Assembly (NCBI RefSeq): GCF_022581195.2
Contig: NC_061463.1
Span: 8,060,001 to 8,124,000 of the forward strand
Length of the DNA stretch: 64,000 nt
Direction of reading: 5' to 3'
Origin: Helicoverpa zea
Taxonomy: Eukaryota; Arthropoda; Insecta; Lepidoptera; Noctuidae
How positions within the stretch are numbered: the stretch's first letter is position 1; every line of letters starts with the position of its first letter. This document shows, one piece after another, positions 1 to 13,434 of the stretch. Below the pieces are notes generated by a model. That model searched no databases. It saw nothing but the letters and a program-made list of their open reading frames with translations, and had not been told where the DNA came from. The translations under genes and the position numbers were made by a program.

Positions 1-2
1 AG

Positions 3-106
3 CCTTTTACTTTGTTTACCGGCCACAAAGGCGGATGCGTGATTAATGAACGGTTGCTAATTACCGTGGCCGCGTTGCGCCTCGTGCGCGGGCGCCGCCG
101 ACAAAG
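3..106 (+). CDS. candidate upstream exon of pipe (partial, start before the window)
   Basis: The window opens with a GC-rich stretch ending AAAG/GTAAGC, a strong donor. Read from base 3 it has no stop for 34 codons and ends with two bases of a codon. The 16795 exon needs exactly this phase, since it begins with the third base of a codon. The join would give an Arg-rich stretch (RGRRRQR) just before the pipe membrane anchor, as expected for the cytoplasmic end of a type II protein. No ATG occurs in this frame inside the window, so a start would lie upstream; alternatively this is a 5' UTR exon, or unrelated. The frame could be open by chance over 104 bases. Confidence 0.3.
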
Positions 107-3100
107 GTAAGCACCGCGGGGCGCATAGCTGTTGTCATCCCGGATGGATGGTGGATACGAACTGCATAACACCATCCCTATTTTATACATGGTTTGCTTC
201 CGTCGTACGTCATACTGTCCTGTTAATGCCAGAGGCTGCTTTTGCTTTAGAAGAGATACAAAAGCAGGAAGGTATATTTTATGAGAAGCTAGGATAGTAT
301 AATTACCCAACAAGGTAATTTAAAATTAGAATTGATTATAAAGAAGCTTCTAAGTTTTGTGTTCATGTATCGTTTGTAAATCTGCCAATTGATTACATTA
401 ACCATACCAAAATACTTCTTAATTATTTTAACAAATAAATTGTGAAGAGGAAGATAGTCGGAATCCTACTGACTAATTTGATTTAAGTGTTATTTTGAAC
501 CACAAAAGTTTACGCTAGCCGCGAGGAGGAGGAAAATATACATATTTTATTGTTTATTTATAACACAAAAGAATTAAAAGTAAAAGTGTTTTGTCTAAAT
601 ATTAGAAACTGCTTTCACGAAAGCGTGTCTAATATATATTTATTTTATTACCGCGTATATTAGCATACAAAAAAAAAAAAACAACTAAGTTAACATTGCC
701 TGTATTTCATTCTAGACCCATTCGAATGTTATTGCTTTTGAAGTTTATTTTTATTATAATATTAGTCGTTATTCTTGGCGTCGCGTGTTGAGTGTAAAGT
801 TATATCAATTTATGATGAAGTGATCGCATGTAGCAAAGGACTGGGAAGATTCACTGCTAGTAATAATGATTCTGAGATTTTTGAGTTGGGGCTTCCCTTA
901 GGCCTTCTGTTATTTAAAGAGACTTACCACGAGATAGTATTTTGATTTAAGATCTGTTATTCTTACTGATATACTTCTTTTTCACACAGCAACCAAATGA
1001 AAGATAAATCCTTGTTTTTCGTTTAGAGGTAAACAGTTTATAGAGCTAAGCCTAATACTTTTAAAATAACTTTAGCTGTAAGTGCTGATGTATTCAACTT
1101 GAATTGAGATTAATACATACATATTTGTATATATCTATATGTTATAATTAACTGAACTTCTTCGCCATCTACTTAATGAGTTGAATTAATAAAGACTACG
1201 TTAACATTTGCAAATCTTAATACATTGCATCCGTTTTACCGTGTAGACCAAAATCGGTGGCAATTTCAATATTCTATCGAGCTTGTTAGTAATTTATATG
1301 TATGTGGTCGATAATTTATGACTGTGTACTCCAAATTCATATATTGGGAGAGTACATTAATCTCAAGTTACCGCTACTCCGGAGTAATGATAAGAGTTAA
1401 GGCGGTGGCTGTGTATAATGATCTTCGTCCTGTAATCATGTACCGCCATTGTTACCTATTGTTGATACGTAACAAGATATATCTATCGAGATGGAATATG
1501 TTATTAGTGTACTTTGAATAAAAGTCGTGTTGTTAAGACGCAAGGCCTTTATGAGCAAAGTGTAGGTCAGTGAACACAACTTATGTACATTGGTTATAAG
1601 CTACCTCTTTCTTAATCGTTATGTATTGTGACAGTTTTAGTTATTTGAATGTCCATCCATGGCAAGAAGTCAAATCTTTTTGCTATCTTTTCCCGGGGTT
1701 CTACCCACATCCCGATAGAACAAATTCTCGCATCCAGATCAAAGTAGTCTATGTTCTTTCTTAAGCTCTTGGTTCAGTAGTTTTGGCGTAAAAAGGTTAC
1801 AGATAGACAAAGGATAACAATTCACCTTAACTTCTTGGTTTAAATATGTCCTATAAGTAATACATCATGGGTGCAATATCGAGGCTGGCTACATTTCACG
1901 TTACAGTAACTAACTGACGGCTAGACTAAACTAACTCTTAACTAACTACAGTCATTACCGAATTAACTGCGTTACTAAGAAGCTAATGAACTGACGTTCG
2001 GTTGTACGCAGTTTACGTGCCTAGATGTAGCTTATTAAGTTCACTGATTATATGCTGTGAGTAGTTGTTACGTGTAACCATGTATTTACTCGTGCTTAAT
2101 ATTAATATTTCGGTTTCTTGTGGATGGTCTGGTCTTATTAATATTAATGGTTAGTTAGTAGCTATAGCCATTGCTAACAACTATAAGTATGACAACCGTG
2201 TAGTAAACAGCGCCATTCTTGAATGCAGATTTGAAGAATTGGTCATATTTTGTCTCTATTTTGTATACACTTGAAATTATCGTAATTGGCTATGTACTCG
2301 TTTACTATCATATATGTAGAGGGTTCCATTGAATTATTAAACTAGAGATAGGATAAATAATAATTCGATTTGGCGTAAGTGTAAAATAAGTGAAATGGCC
2401 TGAGTTGCAAGGTTAGTAAAGTTTTCTTGGTAAAACAGTAGTAGCAGTACTACCTAGGTTTATGTAACGTGGCTGGCTTACCGTCTAAACAGCACGTTAA
2501 ATATAATTATAGAGATACTGTTTCTAATTACGCACTAATTATATAGGAACCTGGTCTATCTAAATAAGAACAGCTCTGCCAAATCTTACTAGTATACATG
2601 TCCGTTGTCTTATTCCGTACACTTGAAATCATTTCCTTCGATATTTCGCAAGATACCAATCTAAACACTGTAAATCATTGAACCTGAGATAACTTCCAAA
2701 CCCACGCAGTTTATAAGTCACGTTTAACTCAAGTATGTACCTCTCTACAACAAGGTTTAACTTAGCAGTTAATTTTAAACTCAAGTTAGCTACTGTTCGT
2801 AATTCTTCGGCTAGTAGAACATGACATGGGGAAAGATTACCATAATCAAACCGGCTAGGCCAGTTGTCTTGGCATTAAATTATTAGTTTACATGGGGATG
2901 TTCCTGTTCGCTCATGAATTAAATAAAGTACAGCTTTATAATTATATGCACAAAAGGATAAAACCAGTTATGTAATAAAGAAACTAATTGTGAAGCTATT
3001 TCCTTCAGACGGCTGCTCAATCTTGCTGTAAAGCTTTATTTGCAAAATATTAATGTCTATCATTATCTTTTATTACAGTAAATTCAGTGCACTTGAAAAC

Positions 3101-4066
3101 TGAGGTATTCCTTTTATTTCTGTTTTTATTAAGTACGGTCTAATATCTTCGCAAGTAAAATCGTTTCGTGATGGATAGTGTCAGTAATAAGCATTCTCCA
3201 TTGTGTAGACACATGACGTGCATCGGTTGTATTGGAATCTTTTCAATATGAGGAAGAAATCTATATGATTATTACTTTTAGAGGAAGATACTATATATCA
3301 GTATTATCCGTTACTATAGGTAACACACAGTGGTGACATGTTGCAGATAAATACAAAACAAACAGAAAAGTAATTTTAATGCGGCTTGTATGTGTTGATT
3401 TCCCTACTATTAAGATATAAAACTTTGACGTTCATCATCAGTCTTTATAACATCCCAAACTGCTAGGCACTGCCCTCCTCACAAACAAGGAGGCATTGAG
3501 CGATAATTACCACGTTTGTTCAATTAGAGTTCGTCTCAATCACGACATTAGCCAAATTCCTATCTCTAGTTAGGAAATCAACAGATAGTTCAGTTATGGA
3601 AAACCGCCACAACTTCATAATGAGATTCTAATTGCAACTCGTTACGTTGTTCCGAAGACGTGAAACCCTTTTACTTACTAAAAAGCTCTTTACTTACATA
3701 AGCTTAACTAGGTAACAAAAAGAATCGCAGGTAGTTCTATTGGCACTAAAGTCTTCGCCACGAATTGTCGTGATCTTTCCTATGCTAACTCTAGTCCATA
3801 ATGGAGGTATAAAAAGGCTATGGTCATGAAAATACCATTTGTCCTTACAAAGGAAATTTACATAATCTTAAAAGCGTTTAGCATCTATATTTTACCGGAA
3901 AACTTGTTCGATAGTTTTGTTTGTAGCTTCGAATAATATACACCGAATAGAGCTTTTCAGGAATGCCGCGAATACATTCTGAACTAATCCTCTTAGTGCA
4001 AAATAGCTCAATAAGTCAATAAGCTCATGTGACTAATCTTAATTCTGAAAACATCATAAGTAATAA
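107..4066. other. probable pipe intron 1 (first part), no gene seen
   Basis: AT-rich with stops in all frames. It contains a small hairpin at 599-635, a possible degenerate transposon fragment at about 1676-1815 (CCCGGGG, then AAAGTAGTCTATGTTCTTTCT, the wording of Helitron-type repeats), and at about 3463-3517 a degraded stretch resembling lepidopteran 'CTGCTGGGCA...CCTCC...GGAGG' repeats. Nothing else is recognised. Confidence 0.5.
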
Positions 4067-4266
4067 TCTATACTAATATTATAAAGAGGAAAACTTTGTT
4101 TGTTTGTTTGGTTGTAATGAATAGGCTCAAAAACTACTGGACTGTTTTAAAAAATTCTTTCACCATTCTAAAGCTACATTATCCACGAGTAACATAGGCT
4201 ATATTTTATCTCGGTACGGGCAGTAGTTACCACAGGACGCGGGTGAAACCGCGGGAAAACTGCTAG
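4067..4266 (+). mobile_element. Helitron-like non-autonomous element, copy A
   Basis: Starts TCTATACTAATATTATAAAG, has a GTTT-repeat stretch, and ends with a CGCGGG...CCGCGG hairpin about ten bases before a terminal CTAG, followed by T. A 5' TC, a 3' hairpin plus CTAG, and insertion between A and T are Helitron hallmarks. No coding capacity. Near-identical copies lie at 6891-7100 and, reversed, at 60602-60797. Confidence 0.8.
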
Positions 4267-5482
4267 TCATTGATAAATAGGAAAGGGAATAAAATGTTGT
4301 GTTCATTAAAGTGATTATTAAAATATCGATCGATATGTATCGTAGAATAATACAACAATTGTGCACTCCACCTTACTCCCGCATGAACCTCGTTAGACAC
4401 CATTAAAGTACAATAAAACGATTATGACGCCCGCTACGTGTATCTGTTACCTTATGCTCTGCTTACACCATTTATGGCAGTAGTGACGATGAGACGGCTC
4501 GAAAGAGGATCACATACATTGTATGTTGTTACCGTAATCTTTAATTACAGTTTCACTATTTATAAGGTAAATAATATATACCAAATGCCACCTTTTAAAA
4601 CTGAACTGTATCGTTCAACAAAAATAATTATTTACATTTCGCCCGCCCTTGATGGGTCGATATGTTATGAAAATGACCGCAAAAACAACAACAATTTAAT
4701 TCCTCGTGGCATGCAATGACATGATTTTATTACTATAGTCCCAAGCATAAACATTGACCAGCGGTCAGATTGTGTAACTCGTTGCGTGCTAATTGTTTCA
4801 CAAACGTGCAAGTTATAATGGCTACACGAGCCATCCGCGGCAACTCATCAATACCTCTTAGTAGTGACAATGCAGAACATTTACTAGTATAATGGTATTT
4901 GATATCAGAAAGCGCATCTCGCCATGGAAAGCTGCTGCAACCCGTTAGTGCACCGGCTGCACCCAGCTTTCCAATCGCGCCTCCAGCCAGACTTAGTTTA
5001 AGCCTGCCACGCATTTATCAGAGCTTTCTACATCCACGCCTACTTTATGCGCCCTAATCTCTTCAGATGGGTGCTAAATTGTTTCACTTTAATATTAAAC
5101 AGTAACACATTAGTGCTTGATAAGAAAAACACCTGCTGTATCTGAACAATGCTTTAACGTCCAGGGAACAACAAATCGCTTAAGGAAAACAGAAATTGCA
5201 TTTTCCTTGAGCTTCTAGTAAAAAATTAAGTACAATGCGTCCTTCAATAATATAATGTCGTTACAGCATGATCACCTGTCCTACAAAAAACGGAGCGAAA
5301 TTTTTGACATAAAGCCGATCGGTGTAATGATGGCAAGTCATTGCGTGCTGCGATGAAAAAATAACAAGATTCCGGCTTACAAAGTTACAAGTGACGGAGA
5401 AAAAATGTCATCAATGCCGACAAAAAATAACAGCATTACACGGAAATGTGGGGAAAGAGGCTGTATCGTGGGCCAGATTTCT
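4267..5482. other. non-coding stretch with an unrecognised 93-codon minus-strand frame
   Basis: 4733-5014 on the minus strand is open for 93 codons (product starts MRGRLKLSLAGGAIGKLGAA) and is less AT-rich than its surroundings. I recognise no domain and see no splice partner. It could be an old transposon piece or chance. Confidence 0.3.
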
Positions 5483-5947
5483 TTAAGGCGAGGAAGTGGT
5501 CAACAATAATTCCATAACCGGCACGCGCATCTAAGGCGCCAAAAGGGGTCGGAGCGTCTGAGCGGGGCGAGGATAACAATACGCGCGCTAGCTTATAACT
5601 AAAAGTCGTAAGCGACAAAATGGTTTTGTAATTTTAATATTTAGAAATGATAATTTAATAAAAATTCCTACTACCATTTTAAAGAGTATGTATATACTCA
5701 ACTACTAAAAAAGTTAAGAGGCTTAAATCGGTCCCGTTTGCCCATAATATGTGAATCTCTTTTTAAAAAGAGGTATGTTTGATATATTTTTCTCTGTTAT
5801 AAAAGTTACCTAATCATGTTTCTACAACTAACAAAATAAGGCTTATATCATGAACTTTCAGGTAACCAAGTTGTATTTTGATCCGTTTTGTATTTACTGA
5901 GAAAAATTGACATCCTTGGCGCCAAAAATTCCAATTCGTCCTCTTAA
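5483..5947 (-). mobile_element. TTAA-flanked MITE, copy 1
   Basis: About 465-bp non-coding element almost wholly matched, in reverse, by 24662-25121. Both copies are bounded by TTAA. Inside are imperfect terminal inverted repeats: GAGGACGAATTGG at one end and GGCGA(C/G)GAA(T/G)TGG reversed at the other. TTAA target duplications are typical of piggyBac-type transposons, but the termini lack the usual piggyBac CCC start, so the superfamily is open. Confidence 0.7.
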
Positions 5948-6890
5948 ACATTATATTTATACTTTGAACTGTATACAGTAAACTGAGTTAGCGGGGAAAA
6001 GTTAAAGACTTTTAGTAACTTGAGATCAATGTGCTCGTAAATCAGGACTAGCAGAGGTACTTAACGTTCACAGCAAATAATTCTCTTAATGATTATTGAT
6101 ATTCGTTCGCATTTCTGCTTCAATTGCAAAACTGAGATTTAAAGCGTAATTAACGATAGGTTATCTAAGGTATTGACGGTGATAACTATTGCTGGTCAGA
6201 CCCGTTAATGGTGATTTTTTGCTTTATTTTTCTGATTTAATTAAGATTTATTTACTGAAGAAAGCTCAGGACGATGTTCGTTTTTTACTGCGCGAGCTCC
6301 ATTTAAAGTCAATACTGATTGATTGGTTGCGCTCCAACTTTTTCTTTAGCTCACTGTTTTAGTCAATCAAGGCAGGGTTAAGGAGTTTGTTTTTTTTCCT
6401 CTTCAAATGCCGTATCATTAAATTTGCATAATACGTTCCTTTTTCCAAGTTTTTTTATTGGGTAGTATAGTCGAGTGTTCAGTCTTCTTAATAGTTAATG
6501 AATTGTACTAAAATAAAAATCACTGTTCTGTTAACTATTTTCATATCTTTCAGTATTTTACGTTAAAGAAACTTTGCTCTTAAGTAATGTTTTTCCAATC
6601 GCCTCAAATACGCGTGGAAATAATTTAACCACAATATTGCATAAACCAATGATTTATTGCTATCTTGCATGATACTTTCCAATTATTCAAAAAATAACCA
6701 GTTATCCAATAAAATTAAGTAATACATGAAGATGGGACGCGTTCAATAATAAATGTGACGCAAGTAATAAATTAGATCGATGGTTAAACATATATAGATA
6801 TGATTTAGATATGTATGATTAGTGTTTCGCGGCTTGATAGACGCGGCGAGATCGATGCGCTGCGCTTGCGTCGCCTGTGAAAGTTATTTA
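5948..6890. other. non-coding intronic stretch
   Basis: AT-rich sequence between two mobile elements with many short T-runs. No gene, RNA or recognisable repeat. Confidence 0.5.
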
Positions 6891-7100
6891 TCTATACAAA
6901 TATTATAAAGAGGAAAAAATTTTGTTTGGTTGTTTGTTTGTTTGGTTGTAATGAATAGCCTCAAAAACTACTGGACAGTTTTTTAAAATTCTTTCACCAT
7001 TCGGAAGCTACATTATCCACGAGTAACATAGGCTATATTTTATCCCGGTACGGGCAGTAGTTACATCGGGACGCGGGTGAAACCGCGGGAAAACGGCTAG
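6891..7100 (+). mobile_element. Helitron-like non-autonomous element, copy B
   Basis: Same family and orientation as 4067-4266. Starts TCTATACAAATATTATAAAG and ends AAACCGCGGGAAAACGGCTAG. Longer GTTT/GGTT stretch; otherwise differs at only a few positions by eye. Confidence 0.8.
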
Positions 7101-10100
7101 TAGGTTAATATAACAAGTACGTTTTAGTTAAGGTAATTAATGAAGCATTCATTGCATTTGTACGGAGGTCGGATTTAGATCACTGCGTTTAATGATATTG
7201 ATGCGTGAGGGAAATGGCACTGTTTCTGTTGGAAGTAGGTGAGTAAGCCTAAGGCGGTTTCTTTGACTATTGTTTGTTGATTTGTTCAGTAGTAGAATGC
7301 GGTAACTTGTAGTGGTTTGTACGAATGGGTGACTTGTTATGTACTGGTTTATATGGAAATATGACTGTCGTAATAACGTAAAAATTTATGTGTAGAGGAA
7401 GGCTAACCATATGCATTTAAGTGTCTGATTATTGTTTTACCGTTTGGTTAGTTATTATGCAATATTAATTTTCAACCACACCTTGTAGGACTACTTTAAG
7501 GTAATTTCTATAAACTATGACATAATGCGGACTTCAAAATCTGTTTCTAAACAATCTTGTAGGCAGGGTGTCATTTGCATGGGTACACGATATCTCCATT
7601 ACTTTCCTTATTCCTTTGTTGATGCTAAATAGTACCGAAAGAAATATAACAAGATACTTGATCGTGACATATCAGTTTCCAGGAATATCTAGTTGTCACC
7701 TGTATTTTATTGAAATAAATAAAACAGTAAAATTATACTATTTCAGACTAAGTTATACTTTACTTCTATGTCAGACTTCCTTTAGATGGGCCATCGCCAT
7801 TGAAAATAGGCATTGACATTACAAACTGACCACAACCTATTTCTAGCCCAGCTACTGGCATGCGGTTTAAAGAGAGCATATCATTTGCTCATCTTTCTGA
7901 TAGCAATATGCAGCTTCAGCGAAAGGTGAAAATTGGTACCTACACTTGCATCTTTAACCCACTGATATTTCCAATAAATGTTCTTAGACTGTGGCATAGT
8001 TTCTGAAGATACTTATTATCTCTTTATAAATGTGCAAAAGAAACAAAAGACAATATGTAAAAGTAAGTCAGGAAAGAAATAAAGCGTAGTGTTAATGTTT
8101 GTAGGTTTATCGGCTTTTATACATTTATTTAGTTGGCCGTGTGACCGGATTTGTGCCAAGTCAAGTGTGAATTTCATGCCGAGATGAACGCAAAATACAA
8201 TTTTACGAAGATAATTAAAATTGTTAACGCTTTTGTGTTGGTAGCTTAGTTCCAAATACCTTTTAACCGTGTCAGTGGTTAATGTTACGGATAAAATGCG
8301 TGGCAGGTCTTATTACTTTCTTTTCTATGTGATACAGTTTTTAGATAACGATATTAACGCCGTGTTCAGTGAACAATTACGATGGTTAAAAGTAATCTGT
8401 TCGTGATATTGGCGCGAAAGTTTCCTTTTATTTGTCTTTATTAATTCCCGGCGTTCTCAGAAACGGTCCACTTTGATTTCAAAATTGCAGATAACTAATA
8501 CAAAGAAATCTCAGTCTGGAGTACAGCCTTAGGCAAGAGACCTTTCACAAGCTTTCGATCTATGAACAACTTTTTATAGGAGATAACAAGACTAATTTAT
8601 AGGTTACCTACAAGACACAGCTATCAAATAATTTTAGTCTATTGGCAACTTTATTGAACAACTGTCACTCTCATTATCGTCCATTAATAAACAGTGTAAC
8701 AGCACTATTTAGTTTTATTGATCAATTAAAAACGTCAACGTTAAGTGAGATACACTTTGTTGCAGAATTTATGGGCTATAAAACTCTGTTTTTTAGATGG
8801 GAGATTTTCCTTTTTAATACATTCGCGTGACACTTTTATGTGGCGGCAGCAGCATTTGTCTCATGTCCTGCGCTCGCGCACGCGTCGCGTTGTTTTGTGC
8901 ACACGCGATCACATCTTGTGTTTACACATGCTATGCGCAGGAAGCTCTAATGGATGGTAGTATTATATTTTATGCTATGAAAAATTATTTTTAGAACAAC
9001 TTACATACGTATATATAGGTACTTTAGGTATCGGTATTTTACTAGGAAGGATTTTATTAGTCGTATAACACGGATTCCCGGAATAGTTACTAAATAATTT
9101 TCAAATTTCATTCGGAATCAGGACGCGATACCTACTGACGATAGTTATGATCCCTATTCTATGGCCTAGTTTGAAAGCCTTTGTAAATCAGTACACGTAG
9201 ATACGATACACAATAAAATCATAATACAATAGTTTTTCAGTTCCAAGCATTGCCGTATGTGGCTATTTGTACCTTATATCACGTTCACCCTACAAGCGAG
9301 TGACGACCACTTTCTATTTTATTAGCCGCTGTCCGCGGAGTAAAGAAAGATGAACGGAGATGCCATAGTACAATTAGGGCTAGCGCCTTCTTCTAGGTCA
9401 AATTCGAACGGGGGGTTTGACCAAAACGTTCAATTACAAGTGAACTAATGGGGCATTTGGGTTCATTGGATCGTCTGTCAACGATTTTTGGTATTACAAA
9501 AAATACGGGTCCATGGAAGGCGTATAAGGGCGAAAACAGTAACGTTCCTCGTCCCCCATACACCTGCATTTTGGCGCGCTATTTTCTTTTTCTTAGGAGA
9601 GTTTCTGTTTTGGCACCTCTGTTAGTCATTTTGTTCTCCAGTGGTCTCGTGGTCCGACCAGTAAACGTTTTATATCTGTGGAATGATGTCCTTTAATGAT
9701 TTTTATTCTGCGGTGAAAGTAGAGTTTAAAGTTCAATGGGACTTGTTTGAGAATGTTAGCTGGTTTTTGTTTTTACTTTTCTTGTTTTGTGTAAAGTGTA
9801 CAGGTTTTGTTATAGCATCATGTGATGGTATGAATATGATCTAACTGGTGATACACGTTTACATCCTACAAAAACTGTTACATATATTTCTATGATCTTA
9901 TTTATATTTATTTTTACACTGCTAGGAAAAGATGGACCGAGTGAGACCTATCTCTATTGCGAATCCTCTCGATTGTCTTGGTTTCCTTACCAGGCTTGGT
10001 GTTTAGACTGGATTAATTTTTTAGGGAATATTAATTTATTGACATTGCAACTCATCTTACACCAACTGTGACCATGAAACATGAAAATTAGTAAACCGTA

Positions 10101-11344
10101 AGCTTGCCACAGACACATATATATCTGCCTGCTTACATGTTTGCAGTGAGTCAGCATGATGCTATTTAACATTCATGCAATCATGAAACTTCGCATGGAT
10201 ATACGAAATTCTTATTTGTATATCGGTAAATAACTTGCTCCTAAACAGTTATTTCTGCCAACATTTAGTTGTAACATTCCCATAAATTAGAAGAAGCCAT
10301 TAGCTTTGTACTCGTAATTAATTAAATTAGAACATGAAGTAGGAAAGGCTTCGGTAAATTTATAGCTAGCTGTAACTTCAATATTAACTACAGGGCTCTG
10401 ACTAAAGTACTGTTATAACTATTTCTGAAATTACTTAATTAAAATTTAGAGTTATGTAGATAGGTACTTACTATATTAAACAACATTAACATAAAGGTTT
10501 TTTTGAAAAAAATAATGAATTCAAAGATCATGATGGTATATCATTGGCTGAAGTTTAAGGTAACTTTAAAGAGCTTGTATGATCTAGCTACGTTTACTAT
10601 TTCATGATGACATTTTTGTTTTCCATTGAGTGATTACAAAACCCACGATGTACCTACTAACTGAATTTATCTTAAAACCCCATCCTGAGTCACACTGAAT
10701 TTACATAAACACAGATAGTCTTTACGGAAGTTCATAATTAAAATCCAAGAGCTCACGTTTCGCATCCTGTGGTTACATTATCTAAGCATTTTTTGAATTC
10801 CTTTGTTGATTGCAGTATAATGTTCTGTAATGAGGATCAGACTAGTTTTTATCGCCTACTTTTATATGAATACAGTAAACATTTAGAGAGGGCATCATGT
10901 ATATGAATGAAGTTCTATTTGCAGTGACATTTAAAATGCAATCATAAGTCATGAGTCATGAGCTATTGAACAAGTCGTTAACGGAAAGGAAAGAAAGATA
11001 ATATAACGATTTATGAACATAAGAATGTACATAGAGTTGGACTAAAATAGTGGGTTAGATATACGTTCATGCAAAAGTTCAACCCTATCATCAGAAAAAA
11101 TACATGAATTACAAGATCTACATATCATAAGTAACTAGTATCTACAATAAGAAATTATATTATCATAAAACTAAATTTCTAATGCAGAGAAATTGGACAC
11201 TGGATGTGGCCAAAATAATGTGGTGTTTTAGTCACCGAAGCTACCATCAAAAGTCGATAATGTAGTAGTATTAGTAAATAATCACAGAGTTTTGGATATT
11301 GGATCCTGGGTCAGAGAAACTACAGACATTTCTAGTTTTACGTA
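7101..11344. other. non-coding intronic stretch
   Basis: No credible gene. A CpG-rich patch at about 8826-8950 (runs of CGCG and GCGCA) and a GC-richer block at about 9360-9600 stand out from the AT-rich background and could be regulatory. Short open frames here lack family resemblance. Confidence 0.45.
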
Positions 11345-11695
11345 TCAATACATATAATAAAATGATAGGAAAGTCAAAACTGTACATTGAATATTTTTTT
11401 AAAAGAATACTTGGGGGGTGATCCATAATCGATTCTGAACCCAAATATGTAGTTTTTAGAATTTTTGTCTGTATGTCTGTTTGTCTGTATGTTTGTCCCG
11501 GATAAACTCAAAAAGTACTGCATGGATTTAAATCAAATTTTGCATGACTATTACCTGGGGGCCGGTTCAACACATAGGCTATATATTATCACGCTATCAC
11601 CTACGGGGGATGAGCAATGATCGATTAAATGAACGAAATTGGAAAATTGGAAATTCTATATTGCCCACGCAGACGAAGTCGCGGGCAACAGCTAG
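11345..11695 (+). mobile_element. Helitron-like element, second family, copy E
   Basis: Starts TC, carries a GTCTGTATGTCTGTTT microsatellite, and ends with hairpin GCCCACG...CGCGGGC, then AACAGCTAG before T. A nearly identical reversed copy lies at 47877-48234, which defines both ends independently. Confidence 0.8.
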
Positions 11696-13168
11696 TAAAC
11701 TAATACTTTGATGTATCGAAATATTCCAGTGAAGGTGAATATATGTATGTATTTAATTGCCCAGTATCAATTTAAATCGTAATTATTAAAAAAATCCCTG
11801 GTCATTGAATCCTATTTTAATTCTAATTTTATTCTTGTAAGAACCATAATGCAATGGATGTATAAGCATCACTTATTACAATAATAGAACACTCGTATTA
11901 AAAAAAAGAGTAAATGTGTTACGATTCGATACATCTTGATTCAGTGCTACCTATAAAACTTTTTGTACGAGATCTTCATGGTACAAACTACACAAGTATG
12001 GCGGCAATTCTTGTCCTCATCTATTAATAGTGTACGGTGACGGGTCTGCAGGATACCGAGCACGCATGACTTGCTGTCAGGTATGACAGGGCAAAAAATA
12101 TGGCCTGGTCATCGCTCGGACATCACGGTTTTATTGCTATTTGTCAAGCAGGGGCTGAAAATACATGCGAGATTTTAAAGTGATTTTACATACAAAATAG
12201 TCCTGTATACGTAGTCTATGCTTCGTTCGAAGTTTAAAAAAATACATTTGGAAAATGGCAACTATTTCATGAAACAAAAGTAGGTAGGTATTGTCTCTGC
12301 TTCGGTGAGCTTTGTTCAGTTTCGAATAATGAACCTGTAAATCTAGGTGTCTGTAAAAAGTGAGAGTGGCCTAGTTGTGGTAATTCCACTGAATTATGCA
12401 TACCTGAAAAGAAATACTCATTCGAATTTTGACAAAATAAAGATTGCATTTTTGTGCAAACTTTCTAATAAAGAAAGTAATGATAAATTACGTTTTGTTC
12501 TGGTGGGAATTCCCAAGTGGAATATGAGATTTTTAATTGTCCAATGCATACGAAAAAATTCGCCTTTTAAAAATAAAAATAAATCGAACTTTGAACCTAT
12601 TTTTATGAAATTAAAACTTACACATCTAATGACAGCACCTATTCTTTTGAGAGATAAAGAAATCCAAAACCATATGAACAAATAGCTACCTCCAATTTGC
12701 ACATGTAACCATTCAATTAACATAACAATCATGCGCTTCCGTCGTCTCTTTGTTTGCCTACATTACAAGAACACACATTTATTTTTAATTTCTCGAGAGA
12801 AACTACCGACTAGTGAAAGGACACCTATTGTGGTTAAGCTTCTACTTGTGTCTTTTGATGGTACACGCCTTCCATTCTATAAGGGAAAGGGAATTAACAC
12901 TAGTGAGTGCAAAGTGGAATAGAGAAAAGTACTTTGTGATGTAATCCCATTAGTCATCTCTAAAGAGGTTTGCTTAGTACTTAAGTGATGGGTTTTATGT
13001 GATCAGTAATTTGTAGGCTGCTAAACGGATTCTGCACTCACTTCCTAGGTAACAATCGTTATGTTAAGCCTATCTATAAATATGTATAAGAAAGCTGTCA
13101 TTTTTCAATTGTTTTTCTTTGTTCAATTATCACAGAGTCAGCCTTGTTTGTAATCGGGCTATTTTGAA
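11696..13168. other. non-coding intronic stretch
   Basis: Two overlapping opposed open frames at 12347-12732 (112 and 104 codons) are low-complexity, AT-driven and match no family; I do not call them genes. No repeat is recognised. Confidence 0.45.
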
Positions 13169-13434
13169 TTATAGTTCGGCCGTTCAGAGAATGCGTTCCT
13201 GACACATCGCGATTGAACTGACGACGTAACTTTGTAATGGCGTTGCAGTTACGATAAAAATTTTTTGCTGATTGTTTACCGTTTTAACAATTGATGAAAT
13301 AAATTTAAAACAACATTATTATATCAATAATCAATGAATGTTATAATTTTGGTCCAAACTGAGTGTCAAATAACTTGGTCAAATAACTAACTGACAGGTG
13401 TCAGGAACGCATTCTCTGAACGGCCGAACTATAA
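13169..13434. mobile_element. MITE with perfect 37-bp terminal inverted repeats
   Basis: The first and last 37 bases (TTATAGTTCGGCCGTTCAGA onward) are exact reverse complements. The 266-bp element has an AT-rich core and no coding capacity. The terminal TTATA/TATAA may include a TA or TTA target duplication, pointing to a Tc1/mariner or Harbinger-type family; I cannot tell which. Confidence 0.85.

Noticed and set aside
12347..12732. Overlapping open frames of 112 and 104 codons on opposite strands
   Set aside because: AT-driven, Lys/Asn/Ile-rich or Phe/Leu-rich translations with no family resemblance; mirror frames argue for chance.
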